A stretch of DNA of 64,000 nucleotides from Anthoceros angustus (GCA_010909165.1 MU008168.1:1178001-1242000), one strand, 5' to 3'; shown: positions 22,630 through 36,071, counted from the stretch's first letter. Numbers and translations: made by a program. The notes: a model not told the origin generated them from the sequence alone.

Positions 22630-23647
22630 CCTCCATGAAGTCCTCCTACAAGAGTGACCTGATCCACCCTTAGTCTCCAACAGTCCCAGAAATTTTCCTC
22701 TGGTGAATGCTCGAGAGCTTACTTTTCCTGCATACATGACAGCAAGACAGATGATCACCACATTCCGCTTCTATGACCCAACAGGATGCACACCCACGAC
22801 ATAAGAAGGACAACATGATAGGATGTACGCCATCACTCACTCACTTGAGTCACATTGCCCGTGTCCCTTGGCCAGAGTCTGGAAAGAGGGCGGCACCAGG
22901 GTGCAGAGCTTGCAGCTGCTCCACCACACTGCGCTGCTACGCATGGCACCCGAATGCTTCAAAATTTTGCCTCACAGCACACAGTGTGCCAAATACAGTC
23001 TTGTCTCAAGTCCTGTTAGGCAGGACGGCGGATTTCCTCTACATACATGTATTCGGTATCATAAATCTCACACTGATAATATAAAATGGAATCAAATCGA
23101 TGCTTAGTGTTTTCTGCTCGCTGTTTTCGCTTGGTGTTCTCCATATTAGGAGTTGTTTGGAGAAGAACCTTAAGCATTTTGCGCTTCGATCGGTGTAATT
23201 TAGGTATGCCATGATATAAGTTGTTAAGTACTAAGTTCTATGTCAAGAAATTTATCCAAGAGGACTACAATGGACTTTTTCTTCTAATTCACTTCAGAAG
23301 AAGTTAGAAGCATAGGTAATAGAGAGAATTTAAATGTAAGGTTGAGATTGAGCTAATTATTATCTAGCATGTAAAATCGGCGTTTATTTAATACCATATA
23401 GGTAGTGGAGAGCTATTGATTTGGAAAGCCTTACATCTATGACACCATATAACTAGAGAAAGTTATTGATTCAAAACCCGGATGTAAGGAACAATTATGC
23501 AATAAAGAAAGTTGTTGGTACGATTTAAAAATCTGGATACAATGTCAAGTTGACTATTTCTCGATTGCACACCACACAAATAAAACTATTAATATATTAT
23601 TTTATAAAATGATAAAGTTGTGAATCCTCTTCTCTCAAGCATGGAGC
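22630..23647. other. Intergenic stretch of unit 2, with a shortened dispersed repeat
   Basis: It matches 774-1857 of unit 1 with scattered substitutions. Part of the dispersed repeat (the GGGAGTGGATGCCCTTGGTG phrase) is missing near 23,195. No gene is seen. Confidence 0.5.
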
Positions 23648-23716
23648 TCCCTAGCCTAATGGAAAGCATCTTACTTCTAATAAAGGGATTGCGGGTTCGA
23701 ATCTCAGCGTTAGGGA
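23648..23716 (+). pseudogene. tRNA-Arg(TCT)-like sequence, copy 2
   Basis: The same element as at 1858-1928, with the CTTCTAA loop and GGGTTCGAATC. One C has been lost from the 5' arm (TCCCTA) and one G from the 3' arm (TAGGGA), so the outer stem still pairs. Confidence 0.55.
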
Positions 23717-23744
23717 TTGCGAGTTTGAATCCCGCTGAGAGAAA

Positions 23745-24410
23745 TCTAGTAACTTGTTGCATTGCATCATTTGAGTTCCTGCCAAGAAACATGAAAATAT
23801 GGGTTCCTATGATCTGAGGATCATCCCGCCGAGAGTACTCTGGCAACTTGTTTCATTGCATCGTCTAGCAACTTGTTCCATTGCATCGTTTGAGTTCGTG
23901 CAGGAAACATGAGTTCATGGAGGAAACTTCAGATAGTAAACATGGGGCTCATCCCGCCAAGAGTACTCTGGCAACGTGTTCCATGGGCAAACTATGAGTT
24001 CATGGAGGAAACTTAAGATAGTAAACATGGGGCTCATCCCGCCAAGAGTACTCTGGCAACGTGTTCCATTGGCAAACATGAGTTCATGCAGGAAACTTCA
24101 GATAGTAAACATGGGGCTCATCCGCCGAGAGTACTCTGGCAACGTGCATCGTTTGAGTTCGTGCAGGAAACATGAGTTCATGGAGGAAACATGGGTTCCG
24201 CCGAGAGCTCATGGAGGAAACTTCAGATACTAAACATGGGGCTCATCCCGCTGAGAGTACGGAGGAAACATGGGTTGCCGCCGAGAACTCATGGAGGAAA
24301 CTTCAGATAGTAAACATGGGGCTCACCCGCCGAGAGTACTCTGGCAACGTGTTCCATTGCATCGTTTCAGTTCGTGTAGGAAACATGAGTTCATGGAGGA
24401 AACTTGTGCC
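23745..24410 (+). repeat. Minisatellite, copy 2
   Basis: It has the same phrases and order as 1955-2640, with a few one-base losses (CATCCGCCGAG against CATCCCGCCGAG). It again runs into the PPR frame. Confidence 0.75.
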
Positions 24411-26118
24411 CGCGCAGAAGATCTGACATCAGGCAGACAGGTCCATTCCGATGTCCTGAGTAGTGTGCTTAACCCTGATGTATTTGTCGGGAGCTGCCTG
24501 GTGGAAATGTATGCAAGATGTGGGAGGTCGGATGATGCTCGTACAATCTTTGACAAGTTGGACTCGAGAAATGTGGTCACATGGAATACGCTGCTTGGAG
24601 GGTATGCTGAGGGTGGGCGTGGGCAAGAAGCCCTTGCGCTCTATGCAAGTATGCAAGAGGAGGAATCACTCTGCCTGACCATGTCACGTTTTGTGCCTCC
24701 TCAAAGCATGTGGGTGGTAGCAGTGGAACACTACACCAGGGAATGCGGCTTCATTCACAAATACAGGAAGCAGGTCTAGGGCATTGGAGCAGGAAGTCAG
24801 CTACATGACCAGTTTCAGGAGATGGGGCTGCAAGTTGACGTGGTCATTTCAGGCTGCCTGGTGGACATATATGCAAACTGTGGGAGCTTAGAGGATGCCC
24901 GCAGGGTGTTTGACGAGTCAGCCACAAGAGATGTCGTGACTTGGACTGCCATGCTCACTGCGTACGAGGAGCATGGTCTAGCCAAGAAGCGCTGTCTCTG
25001 TATGTGGTTGTGGGCAGCTGCCTAGTGGACATGTATGCGAAATGTGGGTGCTTGGATGATGCTCGGAGCGTGTTCTACACTCTGGATACCAGAGCCATCC
25101 TGACATGGAATGTGATGTTTGCAGGATATGTCTTGCACGGGCTGGGGCAGGAGGCCCTTGATCTCTATGCCGTCATGCATCACCGTGGAATCACGGCCGC
25201 TGATCATGTTACATTCGCCCGTCTTCTAAAGGCATGTGCTCGCATGGGAGCATTGCACACGGGGCACCAGCTCCATGCTCAGGTTCGAGAGAGATGTTTG
25301 AAAGCGGATGTGGTTGTGGGCAGCTGCCTGGTGAACATGTATGCAAAATGCGGGAGCTTGGACTGAGCCTGCAGAGTGTTTGAAAGCCTGCCCACAAAGA
25401 ACGAGGTGACATGGAGTGCGGTAGTTCTTGCAGCGTATGGTCAGCACGGGATGGGTCAGGAAGCTCTCATGTGCTACGACAAAATGGTGATGGCAGGCGT
25501 CCAGGCGAATGAAGTCCCGTTCCTTTCAATTCTCTCTGCCTGCAGTCATGCTGGCCTGGTGTGGGAAGGTCTGCAGTACTTCAAATCCATGGACAGATAT
25601 CACGGCATAGCTCCCAGAGCTGAGCACTATGCCTGTATGATACATCTCCTGGGACGTGCCGGACGCTTCACAGTGGTAGAAGAGCTCTTGTCAAGTATGC
25701 CGATGCAGCCTACTCTTTCCTTTCCATGTTAATGTCTCTGCTGGGCTTCCTGCAGGAAGCACAGTAATGTATCTCTCGCGGAGAACAAGTCTTCGATCTG
25801 GCAGTGCGTCTGCAGCCCACAAATGCCGCAGCATACATGTTGATGTCATAGATGTACGCTGATGCGGGCCTTCCAGAGGACGCCCATAGGGTGGACAAGC
25901 GCAGGAAGACGGAAAGTGCTGCGTGGAAAGAGCCAGGCTGGAGCTGGATAGCGCATGACGAGGAAGTGCACACCTTTCTGGCGGGCCGCGTCCAGAACTC
26001 ACAGCATAGTCAAGTGTATGACATGTTAGCCGAGGTAACCTGTAAGCTTAAGGAGGCAGCACAGGCAGAACAGAGCGTGTGCTCGGTATCCTCATCTCTG
26101 TCCGAGGGTCCCTCATGA
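24270..26118 (+). pseudogene. PLS-class PPR gene with E-motif, copy B, broken by frameshifts
   Basis: The same gene as 2403-4331. Readable blocks are VFVGSCLVEMYARCG and VVTWNTLLGGY (24,480-24,660), VVISGCLVDIYANCG (24,840-24,900), VVVGSCLVDMYAKCG through LKACARMGALHTG (25,005-25,300), then LSACSHAGL and HYACMIHLLGRAG (25,530-25,670). The E-motif is at about 25,930-26,050. Breaks occur near 24,660, 25,010, 25,365 (a TGA after GSLD) and 25,730. Some lesions are shared with copy A and some are private, so decay both preceded and followed the duplication. Confidence 0.8.
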
Positions 26119-26746
26119 TGCGTCCCTCTGCCCTCTACCACGTGCAGGTCTTGAGAAATGGATGGTGTGCATTGCTTCTGGGAAGCTACGTGTATCCACG
26201 ACTTGCTCCGAAGACAGAAGACAGCTCACCTTGGGAGCGAGCATCAGGTGGCACAGGAATATACCTGTTCTGTTGTACATAGCAGTCTTGGTGAGATGAC
26301 AGAGAGCATTGCTTGACGTGGTGAAACACGAACCCAGCAAACAGTGTACGGATTGGGGCTGGACATCTCGCCTCCTCGAAACTATGGAAACTGTCAGGAG
26401 TCGGTCTCATCCGATTCCTTTCATGAAAGGGCCATCTTCAAGGACGAAAGAGAGAGAGTGCAGCGCTCCTGTAGTCCAAAATGTAGTCCGAAACCACTGG
26501 TGTCAGGAATGCCTCGTCGTGCAAAGTCTACAGTGTAGACAGCTTTGTAACAAGTATGTAGCTAGAGGCGCCTTTGCAGGCGTGCAGAAGTCGGAGGCGT
26601 GCAGTGCACGCTTCTCCGCGCCGCTGGCCAGCACTGGCCCAGGAGGAGTGGATTCCACTCTCTCTGGAGTGGGACGCCCTTGGTTCTGCTTGCCTTCTTT
26701 TGCAAGTCCTCCTCACAGGGTGAGACGTTGTTGTGAAGGTTGGGCT

Positions 26747-27507
26747 ATGGCGGATCCATCTCTTCCTGCCGGCGCCGCGCCGGTGGACCTGCTCCAGAGC
26801 CTCGAGTCCCGCTCGCCGCACCTGCGTGCTTTGCTTGCAGACCTGGAGTCCCACTCGCGACAGCCGTCGGAACTGCCGTCTGTTGATTTGTGGGGAAGCT
26901 ACTTCAATTGCGACTGCGAGGACGGGGAATGTCACCACCGCGAGGAATGGCACTGGGAGGTGCGCTTGCGTCTGCTCACAGCTATGGGCAGATGCCGGTC
27001 GCTCACGACAATTCGACTGAATCCTCGGCGGAAGATGGGTCACAGCGTGAGGCAGGACGAGGCGGTGGCGCTCTTATCAGGCTTGCAATACAACTTTGGG
27101 CTGACGGTGCTGGATCTGTATGGCTACAAGGGTTTTGGGACGGCAGCAGCCTGCCTGCAGTTGAGTGCCATCATCGACAGAACTTATCCCCCACTGGAAT
27201 CCCTCGGTCTGCAATATGTGGGATTGAGTGCAGAAGGCCTGGGTGCCATCGCTGCAGCCCTTGGACGCAATGCCAGCTCATCAGTGCTGTCCAGCTTGTC
27301 TCTGTGTGGGAACGACATTGGGAATGCTGTCGGGGCGCAACACTTGGCCGACATCCTTACCAACTCGCCCAAGCTCCGCATACTCTCGATGAGCAACGTA
27401 GGGATGGACGAGGAAGGAGCCGTGGTGATTGCACAGGCCCTGGCGCATACCACCACACTGGCCGAGCTCACAATCGGAGATCCTGCGCCCCGGAATCCAA
27501 ACCAGCG
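26747..27507 (+). CDS. First exon of LRR-ROCO copy B: N-terminus and front part of module 1
   Basis: Reads MADPSLPAG, then ALLADLESHS at 26,828, LDLYGYKGFGTAAACLQ, LSLCGNDIGNAVGAQHLADI and MDEEGAVVIAQALAHTTTL. The frame breaks at about 27,507, where CGCGCGCCC of copy A is CGCGCCC here (two bases fewer). Confidence 0.75.
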
Positions 27508-30500
27508 CGCCCATGTTCCTCGTTCCATTGCTCCAAGCTTTGGTGTGGCACACCCCAGGCGGATCCTCCAGCTGCTGTTTCTGGCAATCACTCCATCACA
27601 CGGCTTGTCCTTGGGTGTCCGGGAGGCCAGGAGGCTGTGGAGCCGGGGCTGGGAGAAGCCCTGGCTCAGGTGCTTCACCAACCGGGCTCTGAAAGACCTC
27701 AAACTATCCAGCTTCTTCGTCACACGCGGATTGGGAGCTCTGCGAAAACAGCAGCATCACCAACTCCTGGTGTTCACTCGCCGCAGTCGGAGGATGATGA
27801 CATGGATCCCATGCTGACCACCATCCTGGATGAGTGCAAGACTGTTGAGAGGTGCAGATCCAGTTTGACAAGCCCTTTGGTCCGTCCAGCTTCACCAAGG
27901 CGTTTTTCCAAGGGTTCCTGCAGAAAACCGCAGCATCAACAGGCTGGTGTTGGATGGCTGGGATGGGCTGGACGACGAGATGTTTGAAGACCTGATTCAA
28001 TCCCTGTCCACCAACACCCACCTCAGGCTGGAGCATCTCCATCAAGGGCACCTCATGGGAAAAGCAAGGCAGGGCGAACGTCTGCAGAAAGCGAGATGCA
28101 TTGCGAGTGCAGCCGGAGCTGGTGCGTTGCTTGCAGACCTGGAGTCCACTCGCCAGGGCGGTCCAGGTCGTGGTTAGTGTTGATTCGTGACGCGACTCCC
28201 ATGGAACTGGGAGGACTGTTGATTCGTGGGGAAGCTACTTCAATTGCGACTGCGAGGACGGGGAATGTCACCACCGCGAGGAATGGCACTGGGAGGTGCG
28301 CGTCTGCTCACAGCTATCGGCAAATGCCGGTCGCTGAGGAAGATTCATCTGAATCCTCGGCGGAAGAGGGTCACAGCGTGAGGAGGACGAGGCGCTGGCG
28401 CTCTTATCAGGCTTGCAACACAACTTTGGGCTGAGGTGCTGAATCTGTATGGCTACAAGGGTTTTGGGACGGCAGCAGCCTGCCTGCAGTTGAGTGCCAT
28501 CATAGAACTTCTTCCTGACTTGCTCGGTCTGCAATATGTGGGATTGAGTGCAGAAGGACTGGGTGCCATCGCTGCAGCCCTTGGACTCATCAGCTGTCCA
28601 GCTTGTCTCTGTGTGGGAACGACATTGGGAATGCTGTCGGGGCGCAACACTTGGCCGACATCCTTACCAACTCGCCCAAGCTCCGCATATCTGGATGAGC
28701 AACATAGGGATGGACGAGGAAGGAGCCGTGGTGATTGCACAGGCCCTGGCGCATACCACCACACTGGCTGGGCTTAGAATCGGAGATCCTGCGCCCCGGA
28801 ATCCAAACCAGCGCGCCCATGTTCCTCGTTCCATTGCTCCAAGCTTTGGTGTGGCACACCCAGGCGGATCCTCCAGCTGCTGTTTCTGGCAATCACTCCA
28901 TCACACGGCTTGTCCTTGGGTGTCCGGGAGGCCAGGAGGCTGTGGAGCCAGGCTGGGAGAAGCCCTGGCTCAGGTGCTTCGCACCAACCGGGCTCTGAAA
29001 GACCTCAAACTATCCAGCTTCTTCGTCACACGCGGATTGGGAGCTCTGCGGGAAAACAGCAGCATCACCAAACTCCTGGTGTTCACTCGCGGCAGTCGGA
29101 GGATGATGACATGGATCCCATCCTGACCACCATCCTGGATGAGTGCAAGACTGTTGAGGAGGTGCAGATCCGGTTTGACAAGCCCTTTGGTCCGTCCAGC
29201 TTCACCAAGGCGTTTTTCAAGGGTTGCTGCAGAAAACCGCAGCATCAACAGGCTGGTGTTGGATGGCTGGGATGGGCTGGACGACGAGATGTTTGAAGAC
29301 CTGATTCAATCCCTGTCCACCAACACCAACAGGACCTCAGGCTGGATCACATCTCCATCAAGGGCACCTCATGGGAAAAGCAAGGCAGGGGCGAACGTCT
29401 GGAGAAAGCGTTGGGAGCTGCGAGTGCAGCCGCAGCTGCGTGCGTTGCTGCAGACTTGGAGTCCCACTCGCCAGTGCTGGGTGCGCCCACGGAACTGGGA
29501 GGATCCTGTTGATTTTGTGCTACTTCAATTGCGACTGCGAGGACAGGGAATGTCACCACCGCGAGGAATGGCACTGGGAGGTGCGCTTGCGTCTGCTCAC
29601 AGCTATCGGCAGATGCCGGTCGCTCAGGAAGATTCAACTGAATCCTGCGGAAGAGGGTCACAGCGTGAGGCAGGACGAGGCGGCGCTCTTATCAGGCTTG
29701 CAACACAACCTTGTGCTGGAGGAGCTGGAATCTGTTTGGCTACAAGGGTTTGGGACGGCAGCAGCCTGCCTGAGGCACTGATTGCCGTCATCGACAGAAC
29801 TCATCGCTCACTGGACTTCCTCGGTCTGCAATCTGTGGGATTGAGTGCAGAAGGACTGGGTGCCATCGCTGCAGCCCTTGGACGCAATGTCAGCTCTTCA
29901 GTGCTGTCCAGATTGTCTCTGTGTGGGAACGACATCGGAATGCTGTCGGGGCGCAACACTTGGCCGACATCCTTACCAACTCGCCCAAGCTCCGCAACTC
30001 TGGATGAGCAACATAGGCATGGACGAGGAAGGAGCCGTGGTGATTGCAGGCCCTGGCGCATACCACTACACTGGCTGGGCTTAGAATCGGAGATCCTGCG
30101 CCCCGGAATCCAAACCAGCGCGCCCATGTTCCTCGTTCCATTGCTCCAAGCTTTGGTGTGGCACACCTGGCGGATCCTCCAGCTGCTGTTTCTGGCAATC
30201 ACTCCATCACACGGCTTGTCCTTGAGTGTCCGGGAGGCCAGGAGGCTGTGGAGCCGGGGCTGGGAGAAGCCCTGGCTCAGGTGCTTCACCAACCGGGCTC
30301 TGAAAGACCTCAGACTATCCAGCTTCTTCGTCACACGCGGATTGGGAGCTCTGCGGGAAAACAGCAGCATCACCAAACTCCTGGTGTTTCACTCGCGGCA
30401 GTCGGAGGATGATGACATGGATCCCATCCTGACCACCATCCTGGATGAGTGCAAGACTGTTGAGGAGGTGCAGATCCGGTTTGACAAGCCCTTTGGTCCG

Positions 30501-33345
30501 TCCAGCTTCACCAAGGCGTTTTTCAAGGGTTGCTGCAGAAAACCGCAGCATCAACAGGCTGGTGTTGGATGGCTGGGATGGGCTGGACGACGAGATGTTT
30601 GAAGACCTGATTCAATCCCTGTCCACCAACACCCACCTCAGGCTGGATCACATCTCCATCAAGGGCACCTCATGGGAAAAGCAAGGCAGGGGCGAACGTC
30701 TGGAGAAAGCGTTGGGAGCTGCGCGAGTGCAGCCGCAGCTGCGTTGCAGACTTGGAGTCCGAGTCGCCAGTGCTGCAGAACTCCCATCTGTGGATTTGTG
30801 GGAAGCTATTTCGATTGCCTTTGCCAGGAGGCCTACAGGAGTGTCAACACCGGGGCAGTGGCAGTGGTACGTACGCCTGCGCCTGCTCACAGCTATCGGC
30901 AAATGCCGGTCGCTGAGGAAGATTCATCTGAATCCTCCGGAGGAGGGCACTTACAGCGTGAGGAGGTAGAGGCGCTGGCGCTGCTATCAGGCTTGCAACA
31001 CAACCTTGTGCTGGAGGAGCTGAATCTGTATGGCTACAAGGGGTTTGGGACGGCACCTGCCTGCAGGCATTGACTGGCGTCATCGACAGAACTTATCTCT
31101 CACTGGACTTGCGGTCTGCAATATCTGGGATTGAGTGCAGAAGGACTGGGTGCCATCGCTGCAGCCCTTGGACGCAATGCCAGCTCTCAGTGCTGTCCAG
31201 ATTGTCTCTGTGTGGGAACGACATCGGAATGCTGTCGGGCGCAACACTTGGCCGACATCCTTACCAACTCAAGCTCCGCAATCTGGATGAGCAACATAGG
31301 CATGGACGAGGAAGGAGCCGTGGTGATTGCACAGGCCCTGGCGCATACCACTACACTGGCTGGGCTTAGAATCGGAGATCCTGCGCCCCGGAATCCAAAC
31401 CAGCCGCGCCCATGTTCCTCGTTCCATTGCTCCAAGCTTTGGTGTGGCACACCCTGGCGGATCCTCCAGCTGCTGTTTCTGGCAATCACTCCATCACACG
31501 GCTTGTCCTTGGAGTGTCCGGGAGGCCAGGAGGCTGTGGAGCCAGGGCTGGGAGAAGCCCTGGCTCAGGTGCTTCGCACCAACCGGGCTCTGAAAGACCT
31601 CACACTATCCAGCTTCTTCGTCACACGCGGATTGGGAGCTCTGCGGAAAACAGCAGCATCACCAAACTCCTGGTGTTCCACTCGCGGCAGTCGGAGGATG
31701 ATGACATGGATCCCATGCTGACCGCCATCCTGGATGAGTGCAAGACTGTTGAGGAGGTGCAGATCCGGTTTGACAAGCCCTTTGGTCCGTCCAGCTTCAC
31801 CAAGGCGTTTTTCAAGGGTTGCTGCAGAAAACCGCAGCATCAACAGGCTGGTGTTGGATGGCTGGGATGGGCTGGACGACGAGATGTTTGAAGACCTGAT
31901 TCAATCCCTGTCCACCAACACCAACACCCACCTCAGGCTGGATCACATCTCCATCAAGGGCACCTCATGGGAAAAGCAAGGCAGGGGCGAACGTCTGGAG
32001 AAAGCGTTGGGAGCTGCGCGAGCTGGCTGCCGCTGCAGCTGGGAGTGCAGCCGCAGCTGCTGCGTTGCTCGCAGACTTGGAGTCCGAGTCGCCAGTGCTG
32101 CAGAACTCCCATCTGTGGATTTGTGGGAAGCTATTTCGATTGCCTTTGCCAGGAGGCCTACAGGGAGTGTCAACACCGGGGCAGTGGCAGTGGTACGTAC
32201 GCCTGCGCCTGCTCACAGCTATCGGCAAATGCCGGTCGCTGAGGAAGATTCATCTGAATCCTCAAGGGAGGGCGGGCACTTACAGCGTGAGGGAGGTAGA
32301 GGCGCTGGTGCTGCTATCAGGCTTGCAACACAACTCTGTGCTGGAGGAGCTGGGGCTGTGTGGCTACGTGGGCTTTGGGACGGCACGCTGCCTGCAGGCA
32401 CTGACTGGCGTCATGGAGAGATGTTATGTCTCATTGGACTTGCTGGATCTGCGATATCTGGGATTGAGTGCAGAAGGACTGGGTGTCATCGCTGCAGCCC
32501 TTGGACGCAACGGCAGCTCAGTGCTGTCCAGATTGTGTCTTTGTGGGAACGACATCGGGAATGCTGTCGGGGCGCAACACTTGGCCGACATCCTGAGGAA
32601 TCCGATCCTCCGCAGTCTCTGGATGAGCGATATTGGCATGGACGAGGAAGGAGCCGTGCTGATTGCAGAGGCCCTGGCGAACACCACCACCCTAGCCGAG
32701 CTTAAAATCGGAGATCCTGTGTTCCTTGTTCGACTGCTCCAAGCTTTGGTGTGGCACACCCTGGTGGATCCTCCAGCTGCTGTTTCTGGCAATCACTCCA
32801 TCACACGGCTTGTCCTTGAGTGTCCGGGAGGCCAGCAGGCCGTGGAGCCGGACTGGGAGAAGCCCTGGCTCAGGTGCTGCGCACCAACCGTGCTCTCACT
32901 GACCTCAGACTTGCCAGCTTCTTCGTCACACGCGGATTGGAAGCGCTACCTGAAAACAGCAGCATCACCCAACTCCAAGTAAGTCACACGCGGGATTCGC
33001 AGGATGATGACATGGATCCTATGCTGATCACGATCCTTCAGGAGTGCAAGAATGTCCAGCAGCTGCAGCTTCAGTTTTATAAGCCCTTTGGTCCATCCAA
33101 CTTCTCCAAGGCGTTTTTCCAAGGGTTGCGGGATAATCGTAGCATCAAGACGCTTGTGTTGGATGACTGCGAAGGATTGGATGACTACATGTTCCAGAAC
33201 TTGATGCGGTCTCTGGGACGCAACTGCAACAACGTCCTGGAGAACATTTCCATCAAGAAAACAACCTGGGAAAGCGAAGGCAAAGGAATATACATCCAGA
33301 ATGCTCTCTCAAGGAACATGCGCAGAAGAAGCGCTGCTCCGCAGG
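26828..33345 (+). repeat. Array of five ~1.3-kb LRR modules, copy B
   Basis: Module starts are 26,828, 28,124, 29,442, 30,741 and 32,062; lengths are 1,296, 1,318, 1,299, 1,321 and 1,284 bp. Types in order: one without insertion, two with the GGAACTGGGAGGA insertion, two of the FDCLCQEAYR kind. Copy A shows one, three, one intermediate and three. Copy B thus lacks the equivalent of three modules (about 3.9 kb). Confidence 0.85.
32062..33345 (+). CDS. Terminal LRR module 5 of copy B, nearly intact
   Basis: From about 32,190 a single frame runs through WYVRLRLLTAIGKCRSL, LGLCGYVGFGTARCLQ, LCLCGNDIGNAVGAQHLADI, MDEEGAVLIAEALANTTTLA and LLQALVWHTLVDPPAAVSG. One missing base near 32,855 (GGACTGGGAG) moves it to the next frame, which then continues to the donor at 33,346 with FFQGLRDNRSIKTLVLDD. 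Confidence 0.7.
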
Positions 33346-33673
33346 GTAGGTGCCCCAAGCCAGTAGCTTGCTACCCTTGTCCTGATTTGTATCTACTGTC
33401 AGAACCCACGAACCCAGATGTATACTGACCCCTTCTCACTTGTGCAGGTTCGGAAGGAGTGCCACCACCGGTCACGGCAACTGTGGCAACCTCTGATGCC
33501 GCAGCAGGTAATGAAACTACATGAATCCATGGATTTGATCCAACCACTTCCAAGCTGTTGTTGTTGTTGCAACTAGTTTGAATGCCTGTACCGAATGCAC
33601 CACTTGATGCTGCTGCTGGCAGGCAGTCTGATGATTGACTGATTGGCTGTTTTGTTTTCACCACAATTTCCAG

Positions 33674-35017
33674 TTGCTGTTCCTGAGGAGCTCAGTGCCC
33701 TGCTTGCCGAGCTCGACTCACCTTCGCCTACACTCAGTCGTCTTCCTCGTGTGGAAGCGTTTGGGCACTTGTTCGAGAGGGACGTGGAACATCCAAAGGT
33801 GGAACTTGAACTGCGCATGCGCCTTATGAAGGCTATCGGGAAATGCCCCACACTCAGATTCATAGATCTCGACCCTCTTGGGCGTCGAAATTACAGCGTG
33901 ACGATGGCAGAGGCGACGGCGCTGCTGGAAGGCCTGAGGTCGAATGCAATAGTGCAACGGCTGGACTTGAGTGGCTTCCTTGGTTTTGGAACAGGTGAAG
34001 TCTGCGCTGCAATCGCCGCTATCTTGCAATCCAGCCGCACCTTGCAAGAACTGAATATGGGATTCACTGGCATGACTGCCGAAGGACTGGCTTGCATGCG
34101 AAATAATAGCAGCACTGTGCTTCGCACCTTGAACCTTGCTGGAAACACGACTGTGGGAGATGGTGTTGGAGCTCAACACCTGGCTGATATCCTGACCAGC
34201 ACTCCCGCTCTTCGCCACCTGGGGATGTGGGATATAGGGATGGATGCGGCGGGAGCATTGATAATAGGGGATGCTCTGGCACAGAACACCACACTTGACA
34301 GGCTGGACATAGGATTTAATCAAGCGTCAAGGCCAAAGCAGGCAGGGATGATGGCCACGCTGTTAGCTCGAGCATTCACCCTGGCATGCTGGACCAAATT
34401 GCTCCCAAGCTTTTCTGTTAACGAGTCTGTCACACATCTCCAGCTGGAAGTATGGGGAGCAGGACAGCAGCCTGTCATCGCTGAGTTGGGAGAAGCTGTG
34501 GCCCGCATGCTGCGGTCGAACATGACTTTAAGGCATCTCGATGTATGTAGCTGCTTTATAAGCCAGGGATTGGAGGGATAACAGCAGCGTTATCCGTGTG
34601 ACAGTCCGACATGGTAGCTCTAGTGCTGAGGACTAAGAGGATGTGATGCCAATCCTGCAGACCAGACAGTGGAAAAGTTTACAATTAGCTCAGAACAGTT
34701 TGGGACCTTTGGGATCATCCGACCTCCCAAGACGTTTTTCAAATCGTTGCAGGACAATCGTTACCTCAACAGGTTGGTGTTGGATGGCTGGAAAGGGTTG
34801 GACGACCATATGTTCCAAGACCTGTTGCGGGCTCTGCAAGTGAACACCAATTTGGAGAATATATCGTTCGAGAACACTGTGTGGAAAAGTCAGGGAAAAG
34901 GAGCTGCAGTGGATGAGGTACTACGGCAAAACAGGGAATACCGAAAAGCTCTGGCAGGGGCTCCAACAATGCCAGTGAAATCATGTCGCCTCGTACTTTG
35001 TGGATTTCCACAAGCAG
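33674..35017 (+). pseudogene. LRR module 6 and start of Roc, copy B
   Basis: The frame is open from the acceptor through LSALLAELDSPSP, LDLSGFLGFGTGEV, GAQHLADILTSTPAL, MDAAGALIIGDALAQNTTLD and CSCFISQGLEG, then a TAA at 34,579. A base appears to be missing there, because the following NSSVIRV is in another frame. From about 34,669 the last part (RLVLDGWKGLDDHMFQDLL, CRLVLCGFPQA) is open to the donor at 35,018. Confidence 0.7.
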
Positions 35018-35175
35018 GTGAGCGACATGCTGAACCCAAAATTTTACAATCCCAAATGGCGTAGTTTGCATACTTCATTGCAGTTGTTTCGGTCTTTCAC
35101 TACAGCTGTTTTCTTGTCTTTATTGCCGTTGTTTTCGTCTCCAGAGTGAAATTGGTGGGAAATGTTGATGTTCAG

Positions 35176-36071
35176 GGAAAACCACGATACGGAATACGTT
35201 AATGAGTATGCAAACACACGAAAACGATGTGGAGATCGAGGGTGAAACGATTTCGAAACGTATACCTCGAACTCTTGGGTTTGAGGTTGAGGTGATAAAA
35301 GATGGTCCAGCCTTGAGAATAACCGTTTGGGATCTTGCAGGGCACAAGGAGTTTCATGCTCTTCACGATGTGGTCTTTCCTGCTGTGAATAGCTCTTCTC
35401 TCTTCTTGTTTGTCTATAACCCGTTCAAACTGGGTGGTAATTATTCAAGTGCGGACATGAAGGAGAGAAAGGATTTTCGAGATGAAATTATTTATTGGCT
35501 TAAATTTATTGCTTCCAACTCGCGGTTAGCTCAACAGGTGAAACCTTATGTTCATGTGGTGGTAACATTTAATGACAAGCTTGAAGTGGGGATGTTTTCG
35601 TTTGAAATACTGGACGAATTACGGGTGATGAAGAAAAAGTTTATGGCTATTGTGGAAATATCTGATGATCCCGCTTTTATCAATGGACAAAATTGGAAAG
35701 ATGTGTATGAAGTACGCAGGCTTGTACAGGAAAAGCTACAACAACGTATTAGCACATTGGCTCCGATTCCTAGCATTTGTGAGCAGATCCGTGTACATGT
35801 ACGGAATTGGGCTGAGGATAAACATGGTATGCCAATCATTTCTATTAAAAAGTTTATCGAGTTGTTTTACAGCACATGTAAGGTGGCAATAGGGCATCCA
35901 CTCATCTCAAAGTCTTATAGAACATTTGTTAGAGACTTCATGGACAAGAAGGATAGCTGGAAAGTAGTAGCATCATATCTCAAGGATTCAGGGGAGATCA
36001 TATATTTCCAAATGTCACAGCTTATGGTCATCAACCTCCGATGGTTAGGAATGGGCGTTTTGGTCAGTTAG
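35176..36071 (+). CDS. Roc GTPase and first part of COR, copy B
   Basis: Joined across the intron, the P-loop reads GFPQAGKTTIRNTL with the invariant GKT. Then follow VTVWDLAGHKEF-like switch II (ITVWDLAGHKEFHALHD), LFVYNPFKLGGNYSS and VVVTFNDK. COR opens with RRLVQEKLQQRISTLAP, FIELFYSTCKVAIGHPL and VASYLKDSGEIIYFQMSQ, then VINLRWLG. Roc binds GTP/GDP and COR mediates dimerisation in ROCO proteins. The frame stops at 36,071, while the typical COR continuation (NGRFGQL) is in another frame. Confidence 0.8.
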
